Shown here: in pieces, positions 24,300 through 36,858 of the stretch
How positions within the stretch are numbered: position 1 is the first letter of the stretch
How the letters are laid out: every line of letters begins with the position of its first letter
Assembly (NCBI GenBank): GCA_905221605.1
Contig: CAJNDS010001053.1
Coordinates: 1-38,071 of the forward strand
From: Symbiodinium natans
Lineage: Eukaryota > Sar > Dinophyceae > Suessiales > Symbiodiniaceae
Direction: 5' to 3'
Length of the DNA stretch: 38,071 bases
Made by a program: the position numbers and the translations under genes
The notes under the pieces: model-generated
Databases searched by the model: none
What the model saw: the letters and a program-made list of their open reading frames with translations, nothing else
Told to the model about the DNA's origin: nothing

Positions 24300-24391
24300 G
24301 ACAACATCAAGGCCTTTGTTTTTTTGTCTCGCTGTCTTTCTTACAGCTCCTTGCGAAAGAGTGACTGACTGCACTCTCGACATTCTGCTAC
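24300..24391 (+). repeat. Marker block, type a
   Basis: Type a with the G loop base (GACTGCACTC), preceded by TGGTTTTGAAG as at 7561, 31010 and 37718. Confidence 0.87.
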
Positions 24392-27300
24392 GCCAGCACT
24401 AAGATGTATGATTTGGTCTCGTCGAAGTAGTGCCCCAGTACAAAGATGTACGATTTGTTGCCGGTGTCTTGGTCTCGAATCGAAGTGGTGCCCCAGCATG
24501 AAGATAGAAGATTTGTTGCCGGTGTCTTGGTCTTCGAAGTGGTGCCCAAGCACTGAGACATACGATTTTGTTGCCAGTGTCTTGGTGTCGAAGTGGTGCC
24601 CCAACACTGGAATGCACGATATGTTGCGGGTGTCTTGGTCTCGAATTGGTGCCCCAGCATTAAGATGTACGATTTGTTGCCGGTGTCTTGGTCAAGTGGG
24701 GCCCCAGCACTTAGGTGTACGATTTGTTGCCGGAGTCTTGGTCTCGAAGTGGTTCCCAAACACTGAGATCTACGATTTATTGCCGGTGTCTTGATCTCGA
24801 AGTAGTGCCCCAGCACGAGAATCCAAGATTTGTTGCCGGTGTCTTGGCCTCGAATTGGTGCCCCAACACGAAGATGTACGATTTGTTGCCGGTGTCTTGG
24901 TATCGGAGTGGTAAGATATACGATTTGTTGGCGAAGTTTTGGTTTCGAAGTGGTGCCAGTACAAAGATGTACACTTTGTTGCCGCTCTCTTGGTCCCGAA
25001 GTGGTGCGCCAACACAAATATGGACGATTTGTTGATGGTTTCTTGGTTCGAAATGGTGGTCCAATACTGAGATGTATGTGTTATTGCCGGTGTCTTGCTG
25101 GAGACGTGGTCTCGAAGCGGTGCCCAGCACAAAAATGTACCATTTGTTGCCGGTCTTGAAGTGGTGCCCCAGCACAAATATGCACAATTTCTTGACGGTT
25201 TTTTGGTCTCGAAGTGGTGCCCCAGCACTGAGATGTACCATTTGTTACCGGTGTCTTGGTGTCGAATTGATGCCACAGCACGAGGATGTGATTTATTGCC
25301 GGTGTCTTGGTTTGTTGCCGGTGTCTTGGCCTCGAAGTGGTGCCCCAGCACTAAGCTATACGATTTGTCGGGGCGATGCCCCAGCATTCAGATGTATGCC
25401 CCCTGAGATTTGTTGCCGGTGTCTTGGAAGTGGTGTCCCCGCACTAAGATGGATGCACGGTTTGTTGCCGGTGTCTTGGTCTCGAAGTGGTGCCCCAGTA
25501 CTAAGATGTACGGTTTGTTGCCGTTGTCTTGGTCTCGAAGTGGTGCCCCAGCACTAAGATGGACAATTTGTTGCCGGTATCACGATTTGTTGCCGGCGTC
25601 TTGGTATCGAAGTGGTGCCCCAACATTAAGATGGACGATTTGTTGCCGGGGTCTTGGTATCGAAGTGGTGCCCCAACATTAAGATGGACGATTTGTTGCT
25701 GGTGTCTTGGTCTCGAAGTGGTGCCTCAGTATTCAATGTGCGGTTTGTTGCCGGGGTCTTGGTCTCGAAGTGGCGCCCCAACATTAAGATGTACAATGTA
25801 TTGCCGGTATCTTGGTTTCGAAGCGGTGCCCCAGCACGTAGCTATACGACTTGCTGATGGTGTCCTCGTCTCGAAGTGGCAGCCCAGCATCAAGATGTAC
25901 GATGTGTTGCCGGTGTCTTGGTCTGTCTTGGTCTCGTGGTGCCCCACTAAGATTTACGAATTGTTGCCAGGATCTTGATCTCGAAGTGGTTCCCCAACAC
26001 TAAGATGTACGATTTGTTTCCTGTATCTTGGTCTCGAAGTGCTGCCCCAACACTAAGATGTACGATTTGTTGTCGGTGTCTTGGTCACGAAGTGGTGCCC
26101 CCCAGCACTAATGTGCACAATTTGTTGCCGATGTCTTGGTCTCGAAGTGGTGTCCCTGCACTAAGATGTCCGATTTGTTGCCGCTTGGTGTCGAATTGGT
26201 ACCCCAGCCCCCAGCACGAGGATATACGATTTGTGGCCGGTGTCTTGGTCTGTTGCCGGTGTCTTGAACTCGAAGTGGTGCCCCAGCACTAAGATGTACG
26301 ATTTGTCGGAGCGATGCCCCAGCATTCAGGTGTATGATTTGTTTTTCGGTGTCTTTGTCTCGAAGTGGTGCCCCAGCACCAAAATGCTGAGATCAATACG
26401 ATCTCTTGCCGGTGTCTTGATCTCGATGTGGTGGCCCAGAACTAGAATCCAAGATAAGTTACGGTTGTCTTGTTCTCGAATTGGTGCCCCCGCACTCAGA
26501 TGTACAATTTGTTGGCCGTGCAGGATTTGTTGGTTTCGAAGTGGTGCCCAGCACAAAAGTGTCTAGGTCTCAAAATGGTGCGCCATAGCAAAAATGTACG
26601 ATTTGTTGATGGTTTCTTGGCTCGAAGTGGTGGCCCAATTCTGAAATGTTGCCGGTGTCTTGCTAGTGAGCTCCAGCACTAATATACACCCGTGTCTTGG
26701 TCAAGTAGTGCGCCAGCTCTTAAATGTATTATTTGTTGCCGGTTTCGAATATACGATTTGTTGCCGGTGTCTTGGTATCGAAGTGGTGCCTCAGCACTTA
26801 GATGTACTTTTTGTTGTCGGTGTCTTGGTCTCGAAGTTGTGCCCCAGCATTCAGATGTACGATGTGTTGCCGGTATCTTGGCCTCGAAGTGGTGCCCCAG
26901 CACGGGGCTGTACGACTTATTGATGGTGTCTTAGTCTCGAAGTGGTAGCATAGCATCAAGATGTACGATGTATTGCCGTTTGTCTTGCTGTCGTGCTGCC
27001 CGAGCACGAAGATTTACGAATTGTTGCATGTGTCTTTCTGATATCTTGGTCTCGGATTCTAGCCCCAGCACTAAGATGTAAGATTTGTTGCCGGTATCTT
27101 GGTCTCGAACAGATTCCTTAGCACTCATTTGCAATTTGTTGACGGTGTTTTGGTCTCGAAGTGGTGCCCCAGCACTGACATGTACGATTTGTTGCCTTTG
27201 GTGCCAGCACGAGGATGTACGGTTTCGTGTCGGTGTCTTGGTCTGTTGCCGGTATCTTTGTCTCGAAAAGGTGCCCCAGCACTCATATTCACATTTTGTT

Positions 27301-27619
27301 GACGGTGTTTTTGTCTCGAAGTGGTGCTTCAGCATTGAGATGTACGATTTGTTGCCGCTTTGTGTCGAATTGGTACCCCAGCACGAGGATGTACGGTTTC
27401 TTGTCTGTGTCTTGGTCTATTGCCGGTGTCTTGGCCTCGAAGTGGGTGCCGAAGCACGATTTGTCGGAGCGATGCCCCAGCATTCAGATGTATGATTTGT
27501 TTGTCGGTGTTTTTGTCTCGAAGTGGTGCCCCCTCAGATGTGTTGCGGGTGTCTTGGAAGTGGTGCTCCGCACTAAGATGTACGGTTTGTTGTCGATGTC
27601 TTGGTTTCGAAGTGGTGCC
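24300..27619 (+). repeat. Higher-order unit U8 (3,320 bp)
   Basis: Marker type a, long middle (near 25134), 513-bp module absent (near 26687), tail type 2. The first ~1.6 kb match U3 and U10. It keeps the full CTCGAAGTGGTGCCCC near 25533, where U3 and U10 have a shortened form, and it lacks their C-run deletion (compare 26098). A deletion in GTATTGCCGTTTGTC near 26970 is private. Confidence 0.85.
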
Positions 27620-27711
27620 GACAACATCAAGGCCTTTATTTTTTTGTCTCGCTGTCTTTCTTACAGCTCCTTGCGAAAGAGTGACTGACTGCACTCTCGA
27701 CATTCTGCTAC
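27620..27711 (+). repeat. Marker block, type a
   Basis: Type a with the TTTATTTTTTTG variant. Confidence 0.87.
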
Positions 27712-30110
27712 GCCAGCACTAAGATGTATGATTTGGTCTCGTCGAAGTACTGCCCCAGTACAAAGATGTACGATTTGTTGCCGGTGTCTTGGTCTCGAAA
27801 CGAAGTGGTGCCCCAGCATGAAGATGGAAGATTTGTTGCCGGTGTCTTGGTCTTCGAAGTGGTGCCCAAGCACTGAGACATACGATTTTGTTATCGGTGT
27901 CTTGGTGTCGAAATGGTGCCCCAACACTGGAATGCACGATATGTTGCGGGTGTCTTGGTCTCGAATTGGTGCCCCAGCATTAAGATGTACGATTTGTTGC
28001 CGGTGTCTTGGTCAAGTGGGGCCCCAGCACTTAGATGTACGATTTGTTGCCGGAGTCTTGGTCTCGAAGTGGTTCCCAAACACTGAGATCTACGATTTAT
28101 TGCCGGTGTCTTGATCTCGAAGTCGTGCCCCAGCACGAGACTCCAAGATTTGTTGCCGGTGTCTTGGCCTCGAATTGGTGCCCCAGCACGAAGATGTACG
28201 ATTTGTTGCCGGTGTCTTGGTATCGGAGTGGTAAGATATACGATTTGTTGCCGGTGATTTGGTTTCGAAGTGGTGCCCAGCACAAAGATGTACACTTTGT
28301 TGCCGCTCTCTTGGTTTCGAAGTGGTGCGCCAGCACAAATATGTACGATTTGTTGATGGTTTCTTGGTTCGAAATGGTGGCCCAGTACTGAGATGTACGT
28401 TTTGTTGCCGGTGTCTTGCTGGAGACGTGGTCTCGAAGCGGTGCCCAGCACAAAAATTGACGGGGTCTTGGTATCGAAGTGGTGCCCCAACATTAAGATG
28501 GACGATTTGTTGCTGGTGTCTTGGTTTCGAAGTGGTGCCCCAGCACTGAGGTATAGGATTTGTTGCTGGTGTCTTGGTCTCGAAGTGGTGCCTCAGCACT
28601 TAAATGTGCGGTTTGTTGCCGGGGTCTTGGTCTCGAAGTGGCGCCCCAACATTAAGATGTACAATGTATTGCCGGTATCTTGGTTTCGAAGCGGTGCCCC
28701 AGCACGTAGCTGTACGACTTGCTGATGGTGTCCTGGTCTCGAAGTGGCAGCCCAGCATCAAGATGTACGATGTGTTGCCGGTGTCTTGGTCTGTCTTGGT
28801 CTCGTGGTGCCCCACTAAGATTTACGAATTGTTGCCAGGGTCTTGATCTCGAAGTGGTTCCCCAACACTAAGATGTACGATTTGTTTCCTGTATCTTGGT
28901 CTCGAAGTGCTGCCCCAGCCTAAGATGTACGATTTGTTGTCGGTGTCTTGGTCACGAAGTGGTGCCCCCCAGCACTAATGTGCACAATTTGTTGCCGGTG
29001 TCTTGGTCTCGAAGTGGTGTCCCTGCACTAAGATGTCCGATTTGTTGCCGCTTGGTGTCGAATTGGTACCCCAGCCCCCAGCACGAGGATGTATGATTTG
29101 TGGCCGGTGTCTTGGTCTGTTGCCGGTGTCTTGAACTCGAAGTGGTGCCCCAGCACTAAGATGTACGATTTGTCGGAGCGATGCCCCAGCATTCAGATGT
29201 ATGATTTGTTTTTCGGTGTCTTTGTCTCGAAGTGGTGCCCCAGCACCAAAATGCTGAGATCAACACGATCTCTTGCCGGTGTCTTGATCTCGATGTGGTG
29301 CCCCAGAACTAGAATCCAAGATAAGTTACGGTTGTCTTGTTCTCGAATTGGTGCCCCCGCACTCAGATGTATAGTTTGTTGCCGTGCAGGATTTGTTGGT
29401 CTCGAAGTGGTGCCCAGCACAAAGGTGTCTAGGTCTCGAAATGGTGCGCCAAAGCAAAAATGTACGATTTGTTGATGGTTTCTTGGCTCGAAGTGGTGGC
29501 CCAATTCTGAAATGTTGCCGGTGTCTTGCTAGTGAGCTCCAGCACTAATATACAAAGGGGTTGACGTCTCACAGTGGCGCCCCAGCACTTGTACGATTTG
29601 TTGCTCGTATGTTGGTATCAAAGTGGTGCCCCAGAATAAAGATGGACGATTTGCTGCCGATTTCTTGGTCAAGTGGCGCCCAAGCACTGAGATGTTCGAT
29701 TTGTTGCCGGTGGCCGGTGTCTTAGGTTCGAAGTGGTGCCCCTGTACGAAGCTCTACGACTTTTTTATGGTGTCTTGGTCTCGAAGTGGCAGCCGAGCAT
29801 CAACATGTACGATGTATTGCCGGCGTCTTGGTCTCGTGGTGCCCTAGCAAGAAAATTTACGAATTGTTGCCGGGGTCTTGGTCTCGAACCCCCAACACAA
29901 AGATGTACGATTTGTTCCGGTATCTTGGTTTCGAATTGCTGCCCCAGCACAAAGATGTACGATTTGTTGCCAGTGCGTTGGTCTCGAAGCACTAGAATGC
30001 ACGATTTCTTGATCGTGTCTTGGTCTCGAATTGGTGCCCCAGCACTAAGATGCTCGATTTGTTGCCCGTGTCTTGGTCAAGTAGTGCGCCAGCTCTTAAA
30101 TGTATTATTT

Positions 30111-30150
30111 GTTGCCGGTTTCGAATATACTTTGCCGGTTTCGAATATAC
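30111..30150 (+). repeat. 20-bp tandem duplication in U9
   Basis: TGCCGGTTTCGAATATAC is followed at once by TTTGCCGGTTTCGAATATAC. Other units have one copy here. It is shared only with U11. Confidence 0.88.
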
Positions 30151-31024
30151 GATTTGTTGCCGGTGTCTTGGTCTCGAAGTGGTGCCTCAGCACTTAGATG
30201 TACTTTTGTTGTCGGTGTCTTGGTCTCGAAGTTGTGCCCCAGCATTCGGATGTACGATGTGTTGCCGGTATCTTGGCCTCGAAGTGGTGCCCCAGCACGG
30301 GGCTGTACGACTTGTTGATGGTGCCTTAGTCTCGAAGTGGTAGCATAGCATCAAGATGTACGATGTATTGCCGGTGTCTTGGTCTGTCTTGCTGTCGTGC
30401 TGCCCGAGCACGAAGATTTACGAATTGTTGCATGTGTCTTTCTGGTATCTTGGTCTCGGATTCTAGCCCCAGCACGAAGATGTAAGATTTGTTGCCGGTA
30501 TCTTGGTCTCGAACAGATTCCCCAGCACTCATATACAATTTGTTTGACGGCGTTTTGGTCTCGAAGTGGTGCCCCAGCACTGACATGTACGATTTGTTGC
30601 CTTTGGTGCCAGCACGAGGATGTACGGTTTCGTGTCGGTGTCTTGGTCTGTTGCCGGTATCTTTGTCTCGAAAAGGTGCCCCAGCACTCATATTCACATT
30701 TTGTTGACGGTGTTTTTGTCTCGAAGTGGTGCTTCAGCATTGAGATGTACGATTTGTTGCCGCTTTGTGTCGAATTGGTACCCCAGCACGAGGATGTACG
30801 GTTTCTTGTCTGTGTCTTGGTCTATTGCCGGTGTCTTGGCCTCGAAGTGGGTGCCGAAGCACGATTTGTCGGAGCGATGCCCCAGCATTCAGATGTATGA
30901 TTTGTTTGTCGGTGTTTTTGTCTCGAAGTGGTGCCCCCTCAGATGTGTTGCGGGTGTCTTGGAAGTGGTGCTCCGCACTAAGATGTACGGTTTGTTGTCG
31001 ATGTCTTGGTTTTGAAGTGGTGCC

Positions 31025-31116
31025 GACAACATCAAGGCCTTTGTTTTTTTGTCTCGCTGTCTTTCTTACAGCTCCTTGCGAAAGAGTGACTGACTACACT
31101 CTCGACATTCTGCTAC
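31025..31116 (+). repeat. Marker block, type a
   Basis: Type a with the A loop base, matching the block at 7579. Confidence 0.87.
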
Positions 31117-34100
31117 GCCAGCACTAAGATGTATGATTTGGTCTCGTCGAAGTAGTGCCCCAGTACAAAGATGTACGATTTGTTGCCGGTGTCTTGGTCT
31201 CGAATCGAAGTGGTGCCCCAGCATGAAAATAGAAGATTTGTTGCCGGTGTCTTGGTCTTCGAAGTGGTGCCCAAGCACTGAGACATACGATTTTGTTACC
31301 AGTGTCTTGGTGTCGAAGTGGTGCCCCAACACTGGAATGCACGGTATGTTGCGGGTGTCTTGGTCTCGAATTGGTGCCCCAGCATTAAGATGTACGATTT
31401 GTTGCCGGTGTCTTGGTCAAGTGGGGCCCCAGCACTTAGGTGTACGATTTGTTGCCGGAGTCTTGGTCTCGAAGTGGTTCCCAAACACTGAGATCTACGA
31501 TTTATTGCCGGTGTCTTGATCTCGAAGTAGTGCCCCAGCACGAGAATCCAAGATTTGTTGCCGGTGTCTTGGCCTCGAATTGGTGCCCCAACACGAAGAT
31601 GTACGATTTGTTGCCGGTGTCTTGGTATCGGAGTGGTAAGATATACGATTTGTTGGCGAAGTTTTGGTTTCGAAGTGGTGCCAGTACAAAGATGTACACT
31701 TTGTTGCCGCTCTCTTGGTCCCGAAGTGGTGCGCCAACACAAATATGGACGATTTGTTGATGGTTTCTTGGTTCGAAATGGTGGTCCAATACTGAGATGT
31801 ATGTGTTATTGCCGGTGTCTTGCTGGAGACGTGGTCTCGAAGCGGTGCCCAGCACAAAAATGTACCATTTGTTGCCGGTCTTGAAGTGGTGCCCCAGCAC
31901 AAATATGCACAATTTCTTGACGGTTTTTTGGTCTCGAAGTGGTGCCCCAGCACTGAGATGTACCATTTGTTACCGGTGTCTTGGTGTCGAATTGATGCCA
32001 CAGCACGAGGATGTGATTTATTGCCGGTGTCTTGGTTTGTTGCCGGTGTCTTGGCCTCGAAGTGGTGCCCCAGCACTAAGCTATACGATTTGTCGGGGCG
32101 ATGCCCCAGCATTCAGATGTATGCCCCCTGAGATTTGTTGCCGGTGTCTTGGAAGTGGTGTCCCCGCACTAAGATGGATGCACGGTTTGTTGCCGGTGTC
32201 TTGGTCTCGAAGTGGTGCCCCAGTACTAAGATGTACGGTTTGTTGCCGTTGTCTTGGTCTAGTGGTGCCCCAGCACTAAGATGGACAATTTGTTGCCGGT
32301 ATCACGATTTGTTGCCGGCGTCTTGGTATCGAAGTGGTGCCCCAACATTAAGATGGACGATTTGTTGCCGGGGTCTTGGTATCGAAGTGGTGCCCCAATA
32401 TTAAGATGGACGATTTGTTGCTGGTGTCTTGGTCTCGAAGTGGTGCCTCAGTATTCAATGTGCGGTTTGTTGCCGGGGTCTTGGTCTCGAAGTGGCGCCC
32501 CAACATTAAGATGTACAATGTATTGCCGGTATCTTGGTTTCGAAGCGGTGCCCCAGCACGTAGCTGTACGACTTGCTGATGGTGTCCTGGTCTCGAAGTG
32601 GCAGCCCAGCATCAAGATGTACGATGTGTTGCCGGTGTCTTGGTCTGTCTTGGTCTCGTGGTGCCCCACTAAGATTTACGAATTGTTGCCAGGATCTTGA
32701 TCTCGAAGTGGTTCCCCAACACTAAGATGTACGATTTGTTTCCTGTATCTTGGTCTCGAAGTGCTGCCCCAACACTAAGATGTACGATTTGTTGTCGGTG
32801 TCTTGGTCACGAAGTGGTGCCCCCCCGGTGTCTTGGTCTCGAAGTGGTGTCCCTGCACTAAGATGTCCGATTTGTTGCCGCTTGGTGTCGAATTGGTACC
32901 CCAGCCAACAGCACGAGGATATACGATTTGTGGCCGGTGTCTTGGTCTGTTGCCGGTGTCTTGAACTCGAAGTGGTGCCCCAGCACTAAGATGTACGATT
33001 TGTCGGAGCGATGCCCCAGCATTCAGATGTATGATTTGTTTTTCGGTGTCTTTGTCTCGAAGTGGTGCGCCAGCACCAAAATGCTGAGATCAATACGATC
33101 TCTTGCCGGTGTCTTGATCTCGATGTGGTGCCCCAGAACTAGAATCCAAGATAAGTTACGGTTGTCTTGTTCTCGAATTGGTGCCCCCGCACTCAGATGT
33201 ACAATTTGTTGGCCGTGCAGGATTTGTTGGTTTCGAAGTGGTGCCCAGCACAAAAGTGTCTAGGTCTCGAAATGGTGCGCCGTAGCAAAAATGTACGATT
33301 TGTTGATGGTTTCTTGGCTCGAAGTGGTGGCCCAATTCTGAAATGTTGCCGGTGTCTTGCTAGTGAGCTCCAGCACTAGTATACACCCGTGTCTTGGTCA
33401 AGTAGTGCGCCAGCTCTTAAATGTATTATTTGTTGCCGGTTTCGAATATACGATTTGTTGCCGGTGTCTTGGTATCAAAGTGGTGCCTCAGCACTTAGAT
33501 GTACTTTTTGTTGTCGGTGTCTTGGTCTCGAAGTTGTGCCCCAGCATTCAGATGTACGATGTGTTGCCGGTATCTTGGCCTCGAAGTGGTGCCCCAGCAC
33601 GGGGCTGTACGACTTATTGATGGTGTCTTAGTCTCGAAGTGGTAGCATAGCATCAAGATGTACGATGTATTGCCGGTGTCTTGGTTTGTCTTGCTGTCGT
33701 GCTGCCCGAGCACGAAGATTTACGAATTGTTGCATGTGTCTTTCTGGTATCTTGGTCTCGGATTCTAGCCCCAGCACTAAGATGTAAGATTTGTTGCCGG
33801 TATCTTGGTCTCGAACAGATTCCTTAGCACTCATTTGCAATTTGTTGACGGTGTTTTGGTCTCGAAGTGGTGCCCCAGCACTGACATGTACGATTTATTT
33901 CCTTTGGTGCCAGCACGAGGATGAACGGTTTCGTGTCGGTGTCTTGGTCTGTTGCCGGTATCTTTGTCTCGAAAAGGTGCCCCAACACTCATATTCCCAA
34001 TTTGTTGACGGTGTTTTTGTCTCGAAGTGGTGCTTCAGCATTGAGATGTACGATTTGTTGCCGCTTTGTGTCGAATTGGTACCCCAGCACGAGGATGAAG

Positions 34101-34325
34101 GGTTTCTTGTCTGTGTCTTGGTCTATTGCCGGTGTCTTGGCCTCGAAGTGGGTGCCGAAGCACGATTTGTCGGAGCGATGCCCCAGCATTCAGATGTATG
34201 ATTTGTTTGTCGGTGTTTTTGTCTCGAAGTGGTGCCCCCTCAGATGTGTTGCGGGTGTCTTGGAAGTGGTGCTCCGCACTAAGATGTACGGTTTGTTGTC
34301 GATGTCTTGGTTTCGAAGTGGTGCC
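31025..34325 (+). repeat. Higher-order unit U10 (3,301 bp)
   Basis: Near-perfect copy of U3 at a constant 23,446-bp offset: marker type a, long middle (near 31859), 513-bp module absent (near 33385), C-run deletion (near 32818), tail type 2. Single-base differences from U3 include GACTTATTGATGG near 33611 against GACTTTTTGATGG near 10165. Confidence 0.86.
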
Positions 34326-34417
34326 GACAACATCAAGGCCTTTATTTTTTTGTCTCGCTGTCTTTCTTACAGCTCCTTGCGAAAGAGTGACTGACTGCAC
34401 TCTCGACATTCTGCTAC
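34326..34417 (+). repeat. Marker block, type a
   Basis: Type a with the TTTATTTTTTTG variant, matching the block at 10880. Confidence 0.87.
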
Positions 34418-36818
34418 GCCAGCACTAAGATGTATGATTTGGTCTCGTCGAAGTACTGCCCCAGTACAAAGATGTACGATTTGTTGCCGGTGTCTTGGTC
34501 TCGAAACGAAGTGGTGCCCCAGCATGAAGACGGAAGATTTGTTGCCAGAGTCTTGGTCTTCGAAGTGGTGCCCAAGCACTGAGAAATACGATTTTGTTAC
34601 CGGTGTCTTGGTGTCGAAATGGTGCCCCAACACTGGAATGCACGACATGTTGCGGGTGTCTTGGTCTCGAATTGGTGCCCCAGCATTAAGATGTACGATT
34701 TGTTGCCGGTGTCTTGGTCAAGTGGGGCCCCAGCACTTAGATGTACGATTTGTTGCCGGAGTCTTGGTCTCGAAGTGGTTCCCAAACACTGAGATCTACG
34801 ATTTATTGGCGGTGTCTTGATCTCGAAGTCGTGCCCCAGCACGAGAATCCAAGATTTGTTGCCGGTGTCTTGGCCTCGAATTGGTGCCCCAGCACGAAGA
34901 TGTACGATTTGTTGCCGGTGTCTTGGTATCGGAGTGGTAAGATATACGATTTGTTGCCGGTGATTTGGTTTCGAAGTGGTGCCCAGCACAAAGATGTACA
35001 CTTTGTTGCCGCTCTCTTGGTTTCGAAGTGGTGCGCCAGCACAAATATGTACGATTTGTTGATGGTTTCTTGGTTCGAAATGGTGGCCCAGTACTGAGAT
35101 GTACGTTTTGTTGCCGGTGTCTTGCTGGAGACGTGGTCTCGAAGCGGTGCCCAGCACAAAAATTGACGGGGTCTTGGTATCGAAGTGGTGCCCCAACATT
35201 AAGATGGACGATTTGTTGCTGGTGTCTTGGTTTCGAAGTGGTGCCCCAGCACTGAGGTATAGGATTTGTTGCTGGTGTCTTGGTCTCGAAGTGGTGCCTC
35301 AGCACTTAAATGTGCGGTTTGTTGCCGGGGTCTTGGTCTCGAAGTGGCGCCCCAACATTAAGATGTACAATGTATTGCCGGTATCTTGGTTTCGAAGCGG
35401 TGCCCCAGCACGTAGCTGTACGACTTGCTGATGGTGTCCTGGTCTCGAAGTGGCAGCCCAGCATCAAGATGTACGATGTGTTGCCGGTGTCTTGGTCTGT
35501 CTTGGTCTCGTGGTGCCCCACTAAGATTTACGAATTGTTGCCAGGGTCTTGATCTCGAAGTGGTTCCCCAACACTAAGATGTACGATTTGTTTCCTGTAT
35601 CTTGGTCTCGAAGTGCTGCCCCAGCACTAAGATGTACGATTTGTTGTCGGTGTCTTGGTCACGAAGTGGTGCCCCCCAGCACTAATGTGCACAATTTGTT
35701 GCCGGTGTCTTGGTCTCGAAGTGGTGTCCCTGCACTAAGATGTCCGATTTGTTGCCGCTTGGTGTCGAATTGGTACCCCAGCCCCCAGCACGAGGATATA
35801 CGATTTGTGGCCGGTGTCTTGGTCTGTTGCCGGTGTCTTGAACTCGAAGTGGTGCCCCAGCACTAAGATGTACGATTTGTCGGAGCGATGCCCCAGCATT
35901 CAGATGTATGATTTGTTTTTCGGTGTCTTTGTCTCGAAGTGGTGCGCCAGCACCAAAATGCTGAGATCAATACGATCTCTTGCCGGTGTCTTGATCTCGA
36001 TGTGGTGCCCCAGAACTAGAATCCAAGATAAGTTACGGTTGTCTTGTTCTCGAATTGGTGCCCCCGCACTCAGATGTACAATTTGTTGGCCGTGCAGGAT
36101 TTGTTGGTTTCGAAGTGGTGCCCAGCACAAAAGTGTCTAGGTCTCGAAATGGTGCGCCGTAGCAAAAATGTACGATTTGTTGATGGTTTCTTGGCTCGAA
36201 GTGGTGGCCCAATTCTGAAATGTTGCCGGTGTCTTGCTAGTGAGCTCCAGCACTAATATACAAAGGGGTTGACGTCTCACAGTGGCGCCCCAGCACTTGT
36301 ACGATTTGTTGCTCGTATGTTGGTATCAAAGTGGTGCCCCAGAATAAAGATGGACGATTTGCTGCCGATTTCTTGGTCAAGTGGCGCCCAAGCACTGAGA
36401 TGTTCGATTTGTTGCCGGTGGCCGGTGTCTTAGGTTCGAAGTGGTGCCCCTGTACGAAGCTCTACGACTTTTTTATGGTGTCTTGGTCTCGAAGTGGCAG
36501 CCGAGCATCAACATGTACGATGTATTGCCGGCGTCTTGGTCTCGTGGTGCCCTAGCAAGAAAATTTACGAATTGTTGCCGGGGTCTTGGTCTCGAACCCC
36601 CAACACAAAGATGTACGATTTGTTCCGGTATCTTGGTTTCGAATTGCTGCCCCAGCACAAAGATGTACGATTTGTTGCCAGTGCGTTGGTCTCGAAGCAC
36701 TAGAATGCACGATTTCTTGATCGTGTCTTGGTCTCGAATTGGTGCCCCAGCACTAAGATGCTCGATTTGTTGCCCGTGTCTTGGTCAAGTAGTGCGCCAG
36801 CTCTTAAATGTATTATTT

Positions 36819-36858
36819 GTTGCCGGTTTCGAATATACTTTGCCGGTTTCGAATATAC
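36819..36858 (+). repeat. 20-bp tandem duplication in U11
   Basis: Same duplication as at 30111-30150, 6,708 bp downstream. It shows that this part of U11 shares recent ancestry with U9. Confidence 0.88.

Larger units (their letters stand above)
27620..31024 (+). repeat. Higher-order unit U9 (3,405 bp)
   Basis: Marker type a, short middle (near 28452), 513-bp module present (from about 29554), tail type 2. It carries a 20-bp tandem duplication (30111-30150) found otherwise only in U11, and a private 2-bp loss (CCCCAGCCTAAG near 28913). From about 28251 onward it is the partner of U11. Confidence 0.85.
28251..31363 (+). repeat. Long-range duplicated block, 6.7-kb offset, copy 1
   Basis: Most of U9 and the start of U10, repeated at 34957-38071. 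The offset changes from 6,706 to 6,708 near 28917, where U9 has lost two bases (CCCCAGCCTAAG). Confidence 0.85.
30326..34956 (+). repeat. Long-range duplicated block, 23,446-bp offset, copy 2
   Basis: Partner of 6880-11510. Identity stops abruptly at 34956/34957, where U11 switches from U4-like to U9-like sequence. Confidence 0.85.
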
